Positions 37,512-47,107 of a stretch of 64,000 nucleotides of DNA are shown piece by piece. The notes beneath the pieces were generated by a model. It had not been told where the DNA came from, did no database searches, and saw only the letters and a list, made by a program, of their open reading frames with translations. Source of the DNA: Rhizobium bangladeshense. GTDB taxonomy: Bacteria; Pseudomonadota; Alphaproteobacteria; Rhizobiales; Rhizobiaceae. The stretch is from assembly GCF_001662075.1 (NCBI RefSeq), contig NZ_LYPL01000006.1, positions 124,001 through 188,000 on the forward strand, read 5' to 3'. The translations under genes were made by a program, and so were the position numbers. Each line of letters begins with the position of its first letter. Position 1 is the stretch's first letter.

Positions 37512-38837
37512 ATGGCAGATGCCCTCAAAATCGGCATTGCGGGCTTGGGCACCGTTGGCGCCTCGCTTGTTCGCATCATTCAGCAGAAGAGCAACGAGCT
37601 TGCCGTCACCTGCGGGCGTCCGATCATCATCACGGCGGTCTCCGCGCGGGACAAAACGAGGGACCGCGGCGTCGATCTCTCAGCCGTCACCTGGTTCGAC
37701 CGGCCAGAAGAGCTTGCCGAGAACGGCGACATCGACGTCTTCGTCGAGCTGATCGGAGGCGCCGAGGGAGCGGCCAACGTCTCCGTTCGCACGGCACTGC
37801 AGCGTGGTCTCCACGTGGTGACAGCCAACAAGGCGCTGCTTGCCTATCACGGCGTCGAGCTTGCGACGATCGCGGAAGAGAAGGGCTCGCTCCTGAATTT
37901 CGAAGCGGCGGTCGCCGGCGGTATCCCCGTCATCAAGGCGCTGCGCGAATCGCTGACGGGCAATGCCGTTTCGCGCATCTACGGCATCATGAACGGCACC
38001 TGCAATTACATCCTGACCAAGATGGAGAAGGAGGGGCTTTCCTTCGCCGAATGCCTCAAGGAAGCGCAGCGGCTTGGTTATGCCGAGGCCGATCCCGCCT
38101 TCGATATCGAAGGCAACGATACCGCCCACAAGCTTGCCATCCTGACGACGCTGGCCTTCGGCAACCGCATCGCGGCCGACGACATCTATCTCGAAGGCAT
38201 CACCAACATCTCGATCGAGGATATCCACGCCGCCGCCGAACTCGGTTATCGCATCAAGCTCTTGGGCGTCGCCCAGCGCACCGATACCGGCATCGAGCAG
38301 CGCGTTCACCCGACCATGGTGCCGGTCGATTCGGTCATTGCCCAGGTCGACGGCGTCACCAATGCCGTGGCGATCGAATCCGATGTGCTTGGCGAGTTGC
38401 TGATGGTCGGTCCCGGCGCAGGCGGCAATGCGACGGCCTCGTCAGTGCTCGGCGACATCGCCGATATCGCCAAGAGCAAGCCGGGCGCCCAGCGCGTGCC
38501 GGTGCTCGGCCATCCCGCAAAGGCGCTGGAGCCCTATCGCAAGGCGCAGATGCAGAGCCATGAGGGCGGCTATTTCATCCGCCTGACCGTGCTCGACCGC
38601 ACCGGCGTCTTTGCAAGCGTCGCAACCCGCATGGCCGAAAACCACATCTCGCTCGAATCGATCGTCCAGCGCTCCAAGCAGCATCTGGCGCCGTCGCATC
38701 ACCAAACGATCATACTGGTTACCCATGCAACGATGGAGGAGTCGGTGCGCAAGGCGGTAGCCTCGATCAAGTCGGAAGGTTATCTCTTCGGCGAGCCGCA
38801 GGTCATCCGCATCGAGCGACCGAAAGAAGAAGCTTGA
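37512..38837 (+). CDS. hom: Homoserine dehydrogenase
   Basis: The 441-residue enzyme reduces aspartate semialdehyde to homoserine, leading to threonine and methionine. It has an N-terminal Rossmann fold GIAGLGTVGASL (about 8-19), the TANKALLA motif (about 107-114), GIMNGTCNYILTKM (about 158-171) and EADPAFDIEGNDTAHK (about 194-209). The C-terminal ACT domain (about 354-430: IRLTVLDRTGVFASVA) is present, so feedback control by threonine is likely. It follows the aminotransferase and ends before a long hairpin. Confidence 0.97.
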   Translation: MADALKIGIAGLGTVGASLVRIIQQKSNELAVTCGRPIIITAVSARDKTRDRGVDLSAVTWFDRPEELAENGDIDVFVELIGGAEGAANVSVRTALQRGLHVVTANKALLAYHGVELATIAEEKGSLLNFEAAVAGGIPVIKALRESLTGNAVSRIYGIMNGTCNYILTKMEKEGLSFAECLKEAQRLGYAEADPAFDIEGNDTAHKLAILTTLAFGNRIAADDIYLEGITNISIEDIHAAAELGYRIKLLGVAQRTDTGIEQRVHPTMVPVDSVIAQVDGVTNAVAIESDVLGELLMVGPGAGGNATASSVLGDIADIAKSKPGAQRVPVLGHPAKALEPYRKAQMQSHEGGYFIRLTVLDRTGVFASVATRMAENHISLESIVQRSKQHLAPSHHQTIILVTHATMEESVRKAVASIKSEGYLFGEPQVIRIERPKEEA

Positions 38838-38861
38838 TCCTTTCCCGCCCGGGAACATGAG

Positions 38862-38938
38862 CCGCCCTGTCTTCCTGAACTACCCGCGAAAGTTGGACAT
38901 CAACCTTTGCGGCAGTTCACGATGGCAGGGCGGTTTTT
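38862..38938 (+). terminator. Long branched hairpin and T-run after hom
   Basis: An outer stem CCGCCCTG (38862-38869) pairs with CAGGGCGG (38926-38933) and is followed by TTTTT. Inside it an imperfect stem of CCGC, AAAG and TTG blocks pairs with the later CAA, CTTT and GCGG blocks. The length (about 70 nt) is unusual for a simple terminator. Confidence 0.6.
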
Positions 38939-39041
38939 CTGTTGATCGTGTAACCGCCCGCACGGAAGTCTATATTAACAAATGCGCAAATATTGATATA
39001 AATAAAACCATAGATGGTGAGTCGTCGGCGTGGAGAATTTC

Positions 39042-39287
39042 ATGAGCAAGGACAGCCATGCCGGGAAGGGGTATGGCTGCCCGAGCGAGGGGCCGCCAAA
39101 CCGTCCTGATGTGCCTGAGGAGATTCTCGAGCCGGGCCATCGCGACATTCGCGCGGAGATTCCCGATGACGTTGACGGCGAAGAAAACACCGAAGGCCGC
39201 AACTGGGCCATTCTGCTGACGCTCTTTTCGTTCCTGCTGGTGCAAATCGGTGGTATCGCCATGATCGTCTGGGCGATCTTCTGGTAA
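39042..39287 (+). CDS. Small C-terminally anchored membrane protein, 81 aa
   Basis: The product has a hydrophilic, acidic and glycine/proline-rich N-terminal half (SKDSHAGKGYGCPSEGPPN) with DIRAEIPDDVDGEE, and one C-terminal membrane helix (AILLTLFSFLLVQIGGIAMI). The ATG at 39042 has GGAG five bases upstream within a GTGGAG frame start. The class I recognition is lacking, but this is a plausible conserved small protein of rhizobia. It lies between hom and recJ, where many relatives have glpX, which is absent here. Confidence 0.6.
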   Translation: MSKDSHAGKGYGCPSEGPPNRPDVPEEILEPGHRDIRAEIPDDVDGEENTEGRNWAILLTLFSFLLVQIGGIAMIVWAIFW

Positions 39288-39367
39288 AAATCCGTGTCTG
39301 CAAGTCCATCGCTATGTTATCTCCGCTGCTCCTGTAAAAAGAACAGATGACATCAGCGGAGTTTGGC

Positions 39368-41170
39368 ATGGCAGATCTCGTCGATCCGGTACAGCGCGCG
39401 TTTCTCGGCGTGGAGAAATCCGCGCTCGACAATCGATGGGTTGCGCGGCTCGACCAGGCCGGCCAGAATCGGGCGCTCGCCATGTCGCAGGTTCACGGGC
39501 TGCCGGATCTGATCGCTCGCGTTCTCGCCGGACGCGGCGTGCCGGTGGACGAGGCGATCGAGTTTCTCGATCCGACGATCCGCAGCCTGATGCCCGATCC
39601 CCACACGCTGACCGACTGCGAGAAGGCGGCGACCCGCCTCATGCGCGCGATCGAGCGCGGCGAGAGCGTAGCGATTTTCGGCGACTACGATGTCGACGGC
39701 GCGGCCTCGTCGGCGCTGATGTTTCGCTTTCTCAGCCATTTCGGCGTCAAGGCGAACATCTACATTCCCGACCGGATCTTTGAAGGCTACGGCCCCAATC
39801 CGGCGGCGATCAACCAGTTGATCGACAATGGCGCCCAGCTGATCGTCACCGTCGATTGCGGCTCCACCAGTCACGAAGCACTTGCGGCTGCCGCCGCGCG
39901 TAATATCGATGTCGTCGTTATCGATCACCACCAAGTGACACATGAGCTGCCGCCTTGCCATGCGCTGGTCAACCCGAACCGCGAAGACGATCTCTCGGGG
40001 CAGGGGCATCTGTGCGCGGCCGGCGTCGTCTTCATGGTGCTGGTCGCGACGCTGAGGCTGCTGCGCGCGACCGGCAACAAGCGCATCCTTGCCCCCGACC
40101 TGTTGCAATGGCTGGATATCGTCGCGCTTGCGACCGTCTGCGATGTCGTGCCGCTGAAGGGGCTCAACCGCGCCTATGTGGTGAAGGGGCTGGTCGCCGC
40201 CCGCCACCAGAGCAATGCCGGGCTTGCCGCACTCTTCCGCAAGGCCGGGCTCGCCGGCCCGGTGACGCCCTATCATTTCGGTTTCCTGATCGGACCGCGC
40301 ATCAATGCCGGCGGGCGAATCGGCGATGCCGCACTCGGAAGCCGCCTGTTGACGCTCGACGATGCCGGCGAGGCTGAAATGATCGCTCAACGCCTCGACG
40401 AGCTCAACCGCGAGCGCCAAGCAATGGAGGCCATAATGCTGCAGGAGGCGGAAGCCGAGGCGCTGGCCGAGTACGGCGACGGCGAAGGCGCCTCCGTCAT
40501 CGTCACAGCCCACGAGAAATGGCATCCCGGCATCGTCGGGCTGATCGCGGCGCGGCTGAAGGAAAAGTTCAAACGGCCGGCCTTCGCGATCGCCTTCGAT
40601 CCCTCCGGCCGCGGCACCGGCTCGGGCCGCTCCATCAACGGCTTCGACATGGGCAAAATGGTGCGGGCGGCGGTCGACGAGGGGCTGCTCGTCAAGGGCG
40701 GCGGTCACGCAATGGCCGCGGGCCTGACCGTCGAGCGCGCCGATCTCGGAAGGCTCAGAACCTTCTTCACCGAAAAGGCGGCAAGGACGGTAGCGAACCT
40801 CGTCGCCAACGAGACGCTCAAGATCGACGGGGCGATCGGCGCCAGCGGCGCCACGCTCGAACTCATCGACCGCCTGGAGGCCGCCGGCCCCTATGGCTCT
40901 GGCCACGCCCAGCCGCTCTTTGCCGTGCCGGCGCACCGCGTGCGCGACGCGCGCCTGGTCGGTGAGAAACATGTGAAGGTGACGCTGGAGGCAATGGACG
41001 GATCGCGGCTCGATGGAATCGCCTTCCGCGCCGCCGACACGGCGCTCGGCAATCTTCTCGTCAATTCACGCGGTGCCAGCCTGCATGTGGCGGGTACGCT
41101 CGGCGCCGAGCATTATCAGGGCGCCCGCCGCATCCAGCTGCGCGTCTGCGATGCCGCGCCGGCAATATAG
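39368..41170 (+). CDS. recJ: Single-stranded-DNA-specific exonuclease RecJ
   Basis: The 600-residue 5'-3' exonuclease has the DHH phosphoesterase core: AIFGDYDVDGAASSALM (about 102-118), VVVIDHHQVTHELPPCHALV (about 180-199), and DHHA1 motif GGGHAMAAGL (about 443-452). A C-terminal OB-like region follows with SGHAQPLFAVPA. It acts in mismatch repair and RecF-pathway recombination. The ATG at 39368 with GCGGAG upstream gives the standard length; an earlier ATG at 39347 is possible. Confidence 0.96.
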   Translation: MADLVDPVQRAFLGVEKSALDNRWVARLDQAGQNRALAMSQVHGLPDLIARVLAGRGVPVDEAIEFLDPTIRSLMPDPHTLTDCEKAATRLMRAIERGESVAIFGDYDVDGAASSALMFRFLSHFGVKANIYIPDRIFEGYGPNPAAINQLIDNGAQLIVTVDCGSTSHEALAAAAARNIDVVVIDHHQVTHELPPCHALVNPNREDDLSGQGHLCAAGVVFMVLVATLRLLRATGNKRILAPDLLQWLDIVALATVCDVVPLKGLNRAYVVKGLVAARHQSNAGLAALFRKAGLAGPVTPYHFGFLIGPRINAGGRIGDAALGSRLLTLDDAGEAEMIAQRLDELNRERQAMEAIMLQEAEAEALAEYGDGEGASVIVTAHEKWHPGIVGLIAARLKEKFKRPAFAIAFDPSGRGTGSGRSINGFDMGKMVRAAVDEGLLVKGGGHAMAAGLTVERADLGRLRTFFTEKAARTVANLVANETLKIDGAIGASGATLELIDRLEAAGPYGSGHAQPLFAVPAHRVRDARLVGEKHVKVTLEAMDGSRLDGIAFRAADTALGNLLVNSRGASLHVAGTLGAEHYQGARRIQLRVCDAAPAI

Positions 41171-41217
41171 AAGGCCGCACAAAAGGGCGTATAATGAGGA
41201 ATTCGAAGGGAGGAAAG

Positions 41218-41292
41218 TGGCACGCCCTAGGGGAGTCGAACCCCTCTTCCCAGAATGAAAATCTGGTGTCCTAACCGATAGACGAAGGGCGC
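41218..41292 (-). tRNA. tRNA-Glu (anticodon TTC), copy 1
   Basis: On the minus strand the acceptor GCGCCCT pairs with AGGGCGT; the anticodon stem CCAGA/TCTGG encloses TTTTCAT (TTC). The discriminator is G and the CCA is encoded. 75 nt. It is identical to the copy at 41740. Confidence 0.94.
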
Positions 41293-41590
41293 TTCCTTCG
41301 TGGTGGCGCCCTTATAGTCAGCACCTTCAAAAGCCGCAAGCGCCAAGGCGCGAAAAAATCATCGTTTTCGCCGATTTTTTTGCTGCTGTGGAAAAACGTG
41401 ACGAACGGTATGGCGGACGGGAGAATCCAAGCCCGGCGGATCATTCGGGCGGCACGCCCGACCCTTTACCAGGGCTCTGCGCAACGTCTCAAGGGAGCTG
41501 TTGCCGCCATGACAGCCGCGAGCGGTCGCCTCCTCGATGATCAGATTTGCTTCGGCGCGCCTCCGTCAAAGGCAAGCTATAGCCCAAATG

Positions 41591-41665
41591 TGGTACGCCC
41601 TAGGGGAGTCGAACCCCTCTTTACAGAATGAGAATCTGTCGTCCTAACCGATAGACGAAGGGCGC
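41591..41665 (-). tRNA. tRNA-Glu (anticodon CTC)
   Basis: The acceptor GCGCCCT/AGGGCGT is as in its neighbours, but the anticodon arm is ACAGA-TTCTCAT-TCTGT (CTC). Discriminator A and encoded CCA. It reads the GAG codon. 75 nt. Confidence 0.93.
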
Positions 41666-41739
41666 AGGCCAGCTTTGCTAAAATAGGAGCGCATGCCGGC
41701 TTCTGCAAGCGGATGCGTTGGCTTCAATGTGGAGGAGAA

Positions 41740-41814
41740 TGGCACGCCCTAGGGGAGTCGAACCCCTCTTCCCAGAATGAAAATCTGGTGTCCTAACCGA
41801 TAGACGAAGGGCGC
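41740..41814 (-). tRNA. tRNA-Glu (anticodon TTC), copy 2
   Basis: Sequence identical to 41218-41292. Its 5' flank is identical too, ending in the same promoter-proximal stretch. Confidence 0.94.
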
Positions 41815-42012
41815 TTCCTTCGTGGTGGCGCCCTTATAGTCAGCACCTTCAAAAGCCGCAAGCGGCAAATTCGATTTTTTTCAAAAAAATGACAGATATT
41901 TTCGCGGCTCAAGCATGAGAGATTACCGCTGCCGAATCAACGGCTTGTATGGCTTGCCGGAAGCGCGGCGATCCAGGCTGACGTAACGTGATGCCATTCC
42001 ATGCCGTCGATA

Positions 42013-43062
42013 TCAGAGCGCCTTGGCGGTCGTCATAGGCGCGCGTTTGCCGCCGCAGCCCCAGTTCCAGTCGCGGCTCTTGCCGGTGTCGAGATGGACG
42101 GAATCCGTGTGGCAATAGGTGCCGACGCCGCCGCGATCCGGCAAGGAGCGGATATAGGCGGCGATATCCCATTTCGACACGCCGTCGATCTGGATGTCGG
42201 CGGCCTCGCAGCTCTTGTGCATCGATTCATCAGCGCCGCCAACCAGGCGGTTATGTTCTTCGTCGCGATAGCCTGAGGTGACGATGACGGGCCGGCCGAA
42301 ATGGTTTTCGACCGTCTTGATCACTTTCAAGAGGTCGGGCTTGAAACAGCCGACCTCGACATGCTCGTTCTGGACATGGAGCCCGTTCGGCGCGACACGC
42401 GTCATGCCGGGCAGGGCGGCCTTGTGGAGGAGGCCGGAAAGGCTGCCGAGCAGGTTCTGCTTCGGCGCGGCGTAGAGCGCGTTCGTCGTCGCTGCCGGAA
42501 TACCGCCTGTCGCCAGCGAGGCGGTTTGAACGGGCAGAGGCTGCGTGCCGGAGTTCTCCGAGGATTGCTGCGGCAGCACCGGCGTCGCCGGCTGTGCGGG
42601 CACGGCAGGCTGGCTGTAGACGCTGCTTCTTGTCGGTGACACGCCCTGCGTTGGCGCATAGGCTTGCGGCTGGATGATGGTGGAAGTGCTGTTGTTTTGC
42701 GGCAGCGGCTGGTGATCCGAAAAGATGCTCATCGCCTGCGCGTTGATCCGTGTCGACTGCATGACCAGCCCGCCGATATTGGCAGGCGCTGCCATTGCCG
42801 GATCGGCCGGCGGAACCGTGGCATTCGGATCCGCCGCCACGCCCTGGGCGCCGGAGACATTGACGAGGCGCGGGTCGGTGTAGGCCGAGCGCGGCGCTGA
42901 CTTCGCCGGTGCTGTCGCGGTAAGCTGGGGCGCTGCGGCGGCCGTTGCCGGAACGACCGGAACCGCGGCGGCTGAATCGAGCGTCTTCTTGTCCGACGCG
43001 CAGCCGGACAGCGCCAGCATCGAGGTGGCGATCAGCAAAGCGCCCGTTACGGGCATCCGCAT
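42013..43062 (-). CDS. Lipoprotein with M15-like (DUF882/YcbK) peptidase domain
   Basis: The 349-residue product has a lipoprotein signal with lipobox LALSGC (about 16-21), an Ala/Pro/Gln-rich linker to about 240, and a C-terminal domain NHFGRPVIVTSGYRDEEHN (about 275-293). ADESMHKSCEAADIQIDG (about 298-315) and CHTDSVHLDTGKSRDWNW (about 333-350) supply the zinc His/Asp/His set of M15A-type peptidases. It probably acts on peptidoglycan in the periplasm. ATG 43062 or the ATG two codons later are both possible starts. Confidence 0.83.
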   Translation of the reverse strand: MRMPVTGALLIATSMLALSGCASDKKTLDSAAAVPVVPATAAAAPQLTATAPAKSAPRSAYTDPRLVNVSGAQGVAADPNATVPPADPAMAAPANIGGLVMQSTRINAQAMSIFSDHQPLPQNNSTSTIIQPQAYAPTQGVSPTRSSVYSQPAVPAQPATPVLPQQSSENSGTQPLPVQTASLATGGIPAATTNALYAAPKQNLLGSLSGLLHKAALPGMTRVAPNGLHVQNEHVEVGCFKPDLLKVIKTVENHFGRPVIVTSGYRDEEHNRLVGGADESMHKSCEAADIQIDGVSKWDIAAYIRSLPDRGGVGTYCHTDSVHLDTGKSRDWNWGCGGKRAPMTTAKAL

Positions 43063-43243
43063 CTCATTGTTACGCAAGCAACCGGTCTCCAGTTGAAGCG
43101 GAGAACGGCCGAAAACCGCCATTTTCCGCGTCGAGTCAGCTGGAGATTGCCTGCGGGGCCGGGTCGCGGCAAGCGCCAAGGCGCCGGCCGGATCCGAAAT
43201 CGCAAAAGCCGCAAGCTTCGCAAAAGCCTTGCGGCGAAAACCC

Positions 43244-43684
43244 TTACCAGGCGCCGGTATTGCCCATGGAAGCCCAGGGTTCGGCGGCTGGAAGCGGGCT
43301 TCCCTTCTGCAGGATTTCGATCGAGATGCCGTCGGGCGAGCGCACGAAGGCCATGTTGCCGTCGCGCGGCGGCCGGTTGATGGTGATGCCGTTGTCCATC
43401 AGCTTCTGGCAGATTGCATAGATGTCGTCGACTTCATAGGCGAGGTGGCCGAAGTTGCGTCCGCCGCTGTAATCCTCGGTATCCCAGTTGTAGGTAAGTT
43501 CGAGGCAGGGCGCTTTTTCGCTGCGGGCACGCTCGAGATCGTCGCGGGCAGCCAGGAAAACCAGGGTGAAACGGCCCTTTTCGTTTTCGTGGCGGCGAAT
43601 CTCCTCCAGTCCGAACAGCGTGGTATAAAAGGCGAGCGAAGCGTCCAGGTCTCTGACTCGAACCATCGTATGAAGATAACGCAT
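43244..43684 (-). CDS. gloA: Lactoylglutathione lyase (glyoxalase I)
   Basis: The 146-residue metalloenzyme detoxifies methylglyoxal. It begins MRYLHTMVRVRDLDASLAFY, with the first His (residue 5) and the acidic ligand in LELTYNWDTED (about 60-70). The second half provides FGHLAYEVDDIY (about 78-89) and the final Glu in ISIEILQKG (about 124-132). ATG 43684; the upstream extension is not domain. Divergent from the cold-shock gene. Confidence 0.94.
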   Translation of the reverse strand: MRYLHTMVRVRDLDASLAFYTTLFGLEEIRRHENEKGRFTLVFLAARDDLERARSEKAPCLELTYNWDTEDYSGGRNFGHLAYEVDDIYAICQKLMDNGITINRPPRDGNMAFVRSPDGISIEILQKGSPLPAAEPWASMGNTGAW

Positions 43685-43879
43685 TCTATCTACTCCTTTA
43701 TTGGGGCTGGCCCTTATCGGCAAGCCGTGGTCAGCTTCGGGCAAGTCAACATGATAAAATGTGCAGCTGGGAATAACCGAAAACTAGGACTTGCGCTTAT
43801 CCGTTACCAAGATGTTAATCTTGATTTCAAGAATCAGTTAACCGTAACAGTGTGACGCGTATTCGAGGGGCTGGCGACT

Positions 43880-44458
43880 ATGGCTGATAGGATTTCATCG
43901 AACGAATATGCCGATCTTGACGAGCTGTCGTCAGAGACGGTCGATCTTGTTGAAATCACCGGGGTCGTCAAGTGGTTCGACGTCGCCAAGGGCTTCGGCT
44001 TCATTGTTCCGGACAATGGCATGCAGGATGTTCTCCTGCACGTGACCTGCCTGCGCCGCGACGGTTACCAGACGATCCTGGAGGGAACGCGCATCGTTGC
44101 CCTCATCCAGCGCCGCGAGCGCGGCTACCAGGCTTTCAAGATCCTTTCGATGGATCAGTCGACCGCGGTTCATCCTTCGCAGCTGCCGCCGGTCCGCACC
44201 CATGTGCAAGTCACCGCCACCAGCGGTCTCGAGCGTGCACTCGTCAAGTGGTTCAACCGCACCAAGGGCTTCGGCTTCCTGACGCGCGGCGAGGGCACGG
44301 AAGACATCTTCGTGCATATGGAGACGCTTCGCCGTTTCGGCCTGACGGAGCTGCGCCCCGGTCAGGTGGTTCTCGTCCGCTTCGGCGATGGCGAAAAGGG
44401 TCTGATGGCCGCGGAAATTCACCCCGATATTCCGAGCCCGGCAAGCCGGTCGCACTGA
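43880..44458 (+). CDS. Double cold-shock domain protein
   Basis: The 192-residue protein has two cold-shock domains. The first (about 26-90) has [19 protein letters not shown] and DVLLHVTCL; the second (about 116-182) has [19 protein letters not shown] and [13 protein letters not shown]. The RNP1-like KGFGF box is present in both, so nucleic-acid binding is likely. Single-stranded RNA/DNA chaperone; double-domain versions are typical of alphaproteobacteria. A DUF192 gene starts one base after its stop. Confidence 0.95.
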   Translation: MADRISSNEYADLDELSSETVDLVEITGVVKWFDVAKGFGFIVPDNGMQDVLLHVTCLRRDGYQTILEGTRIVALIQRRERGYQAFKILSMDQSTAVHPSQLPPVRTHVQVTATSGLERALVKWFNRTKGFGFLTRGEGTEDIFVHMETLRRFGLTELRPGQVVLVRFGDGEKGLMAAEIHPDIPSPASRSH

Positions 44459-44459
44459 G

Positions 44460-44942
44460 ATGCGAGATATCGTCCTTCATGTGATCAGAAGCGCCATTAC
44501 GGCGCTTTTTTTCTTAGGTGCCCTGCCGGCCCTGGCTGAGGAGCCGATGCGGTTCGACAAGGAGCCGCTGCTCATCCAGACGGCCGCCGGCAAGACGCTG
44601 CATTTCACCGTCGAGGTCGCGGTGACCGCCGACCAGCGCGCCCATGGACTGATGTTCCGCAAGACGATGGCCGATGACGCCGGCATGATCTTCGATTTCG
44701 GCGAGCCGCGGCGCGTCGCCATGTGGATGGAAAACACCTTCCTGCCGCTCGACATGCTCTTTGCCGACGACACCGGCACGATCCGCCACATCAAGGAAAA
44801 CGCAACTCCCTATTCGCGCGACATTATCGATTCGATGAGCCCGGTGAAATATGTCGTTGAACTCAATGCCGGCATTGTCGGCAAATTTGGAATCAAGGTG
44901 GGCGACAGGATCATGAGCGCGACGACGACAAAGGCGAAGTGA
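44460..44942 (+). CDS. DUF192 periplasmic protein
   Basis: The 160-residue product has a signal-like hydrophobic N-terminus (SAITALFFLGALPALAEEP, to about 25), followed by the DUF192 pattern: GKTLHFTVEVAVTADQRAHG (about 41-60), LMFRKTMADDAGMIFDFGEP (about 61-80), and MWMENTFLPLDMLFAD (about 86-101). The family folds as a compact beta barrel of unknown role. The ATG at 44460 follows the cold-shock stop by one base, so it is read from the same mRNA. Confidence 0.88.
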   Translation: MRDIVLHVIRSAITALFFLGALPALAEEPMRFDKEPLLIQTAAGKTLHFTVEVAVTADQRAHGLMFRKTMADDAGMIFDFGEPRRVAMWMENTFLPLDMLFADDTGTIRHIKENATPYSRDIIDSMSPVKYVVELNAGIVGKFGIKVGDRIMSATTTKAK

Positions 44943-45014
44943 CGGTGCGCAAGCTCGTGCGCCCGCAGGCTGCTGCGCGGCTATCGGGAAACTCGAGAAT
45001 ATCAGGATATTGAA

Positions 45015-45091
<77 letters not shown>

Positions 45092-45255
45092 TGCCGTGAT
45101 TGGCAGGGGGAATACACGGTTCACTTCGCCCTCGCAACCCATAAATCCCGCTCTGCCCGGAGATTTCTCACCGGGCCTGTGGACGCAATACGGAAAATCT
45201 TCAGCGGCCCTCGATTGCCTGCGAGGTGCGATCAGCCGCCAGCATGGTTCAGCCT

Positions 45256-45426
<171 letters not shown>

Positions 45427-45672
45427 TCAGGTTGTGATCACAACATGAGACAGTCGGTTACATTGCGCAATCGCCTGGAAATCCGTTGGATTGGCTGTGA
45501 CGGCGGGCGATCGGTGGCCGCTTGATCCGCCTTTTTTCTTGAAAAAGCAGGGATTCGCGGATAAGCAAAATCACCTCTTCGCGTTATCCTTGACGACGAA
45601 GCAAAGCCCGGCGACGGGATTGAGACCATGAAAGGCGGGCGCTGTTCCCGCATATTCGGAGATGCCGCAGTC

Positions 45673-45978
45673 ATGTCTGCCAAGATCTATCGTCCTGCTA
45701 AGACCGCCATGCAGTCCGGCAAGGCCAAGACCCATCTCTGGGTGCTCGAATTCGATCAGGAGTCGCCCCGCAAAATCGATCCTATGATGGGATATACCTC
45801 CTCCAGCGACACCCGCCAGCAGGTCAAACTTACCTTCGAAACGCAGGCGCTCGCGGAAGCCTATGCTCAGCGCAACGGCATCGAATACCGCGTGATCGCG
45901 CCGAAGGACCCGGCTCGCCAAGTCGTGGCCTATCCGGATAATTTCCGTTATACCCGCACGCAGCCCTGGACGCATTGA
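45673..45978 (+). CDS. NADH:ubiquinone oxidoreductase accessory subunit NDUFS4-like
   Basis: The 101-residue protein (MSAKIYRPAKTAMQSGKAKT) carries WVLEFDQESPRKIDPMMGYT (about 23-42), SSSDTRQQVKLTFETQALAE (about 43-62) and a C-terminal PDNFRYTRTQPWTH. These features define the ETC complex I subunit family (NDUFS4, 18 kDa). ATG 45673 chosen; the upstream extension is not conserved. Second accessory complex I gene in this window. Confidence 0.93.
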   Translation: MSAKIYRPAKTAMQSGKAKTHLWVLEFDQESPRKIDPMMGYTSSSDTRQQVKLTFETQALAEAYAQRNGIEYRVIAPKDPARQVVAYPDNFRYTRTQPWTH

Positions 45979-46035
45979 GGTTTCTCGTCCACATATGCCG
46001 CATCCGGTCGCGCTTCGTAAACGCGGCCGCCAGAC

Positions 46036-46112
<77 letters not shown>

Positions 46113-46167
46113 TCATTTTTTCAAGTATCTGTATTTGCTTTGTTTTTAGGCGCAAACCCCTCAGGGG

Positions 46168-46690
46168 TCAGGATGCTCGGCCATGGAATCGCTTCGCCAG
46201 CCAAAACGAGCAGCTGCCCGCTATTTGAACGAGGGGCTTGCGAGCGTGGCCGTGGGCAGGCTCGGGGATCGGTGTCTTCAGCTTCTCATCGTCGACATCG
46301 ACCAGTTCGACGCCGTGACGGTGGGCGGAGGCTTATGCCTTGCTCGGTGCGCGTAATCAGGGCCATGTGAGTAGTGATGTATTCGGCCGATTTGGCAGCC
46401 GGGCGGCGCTCGTGGGCTTTGACGAAGGTCATGAGGCCTCCTTCGTCATGGCGTGGATGTTCTGGCGATGGACGGTGGACGTGTAGGCGACGATCCAGGG
46501 ATTGGCTTGCCGCGGCGGCGCCGTCGATCTCGTTCCAAAGACGATGATACTGAGCGACGGTGAAAAGTAGGTGCCTGGCGCAACCTTGGCCATTGGGCCG
46601 GTCATTGTCAGCTCGCCGGTGACCTTGTCGCTCTCTGCTATCGCGTCCGTACCGCTGAAATGCCGCAGCCGCTGCAGCCGCACGTCGGTT
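46168..46690 (-). pseudogene. Broken gene of unknown family
   Basis: Protein-like sequence runs across three minus-strand frames: KVTGELTMTGPMAKVAPGTY, then FVKAHERRPAAKSAEYITTH and MALITRTEQG, then ASAHRHGVELVDVDDEKLKT ending at a TGA at 46168-46170. Each piece continues where the previous one stops, so at least two single-base shifts are implied. I do not recognise the family. Confidence 0.4.
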
Positions 46691-46795
46691 ACGATGAGCG
46701 TGATGCGGATTAATCTCCTGAAACCAGCGTGTCGATTTCGACTGATCCTGTTCGATTAAGGCGGAGCGCCTTGAGCCAGTCAAAGGAGAGAAAGT

Positions 46796-47029
46796 ATGGC
46801 TGCCACTAAGCATTCCGAACAAGTCGAACTACAGTTGCTGCACCTCAGTGTCGCGGGCACTTTGCACGCCGTTTTGATGTTGCTGAAGCATCAGCGAAAG
46901 CACCGCCGAAGCTTGAGCGAGCTCTCGCGGTTTGACTCTCGCCTTCTCCGTGACATCGGCTTGGAGCCTACCAGAGATCTCCACTGGAAAGATCGGAGAG
47001 CAGCAAGCAACTCTCACCGAATAAGCTGA
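46796..47029 (+). CDS. DUF1127 domain micro-protein, 77 aa
   Basis: The N-terminal half is hydrophobic and histidine-rich (LHLSVAGTLHAVLMLLKHQR). It is followed by the DUF1127 core HRRSLSELSRFDSRLLRDIG (about 37-56) and LEPTRDLHWKDRR. The ATG at 46796 has AAAGGAGAG seven bases upstream. Longer than the two DUF1127 genes at the start of the window and not followed by CCUCC hairpins. Confidence 0.78.
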   Translation: MAATKHSEQVELQLLHLSVAGTLHAVLMLLKHQRKHRRSLSELSRFDSRLLRDIGLEPTRDLHWKDRRAASNSHRIS

Positions 47030-47107
47030 ACTGGCAGCATTTTTTGCTCTTTGTCGAATCGCGGTGTTCAACTGCGACTAACATCGACAGCACCATGGAG
47101 GAACCGG

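Larger units (their letters stand above)
41218..41864 (-). repeat. 125-nt direct duplication carrying two tRNA-Glu(TTC) genes
   Basis: 41218-41342 and 41740-41864 are identical over 125 bases, covering the whole tRNA and 50 bases of its upstream promoter side. The tRNA-Glu(CTC) at 41591 lies between them and shares only the tRNA body. Confidence 0.85.
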
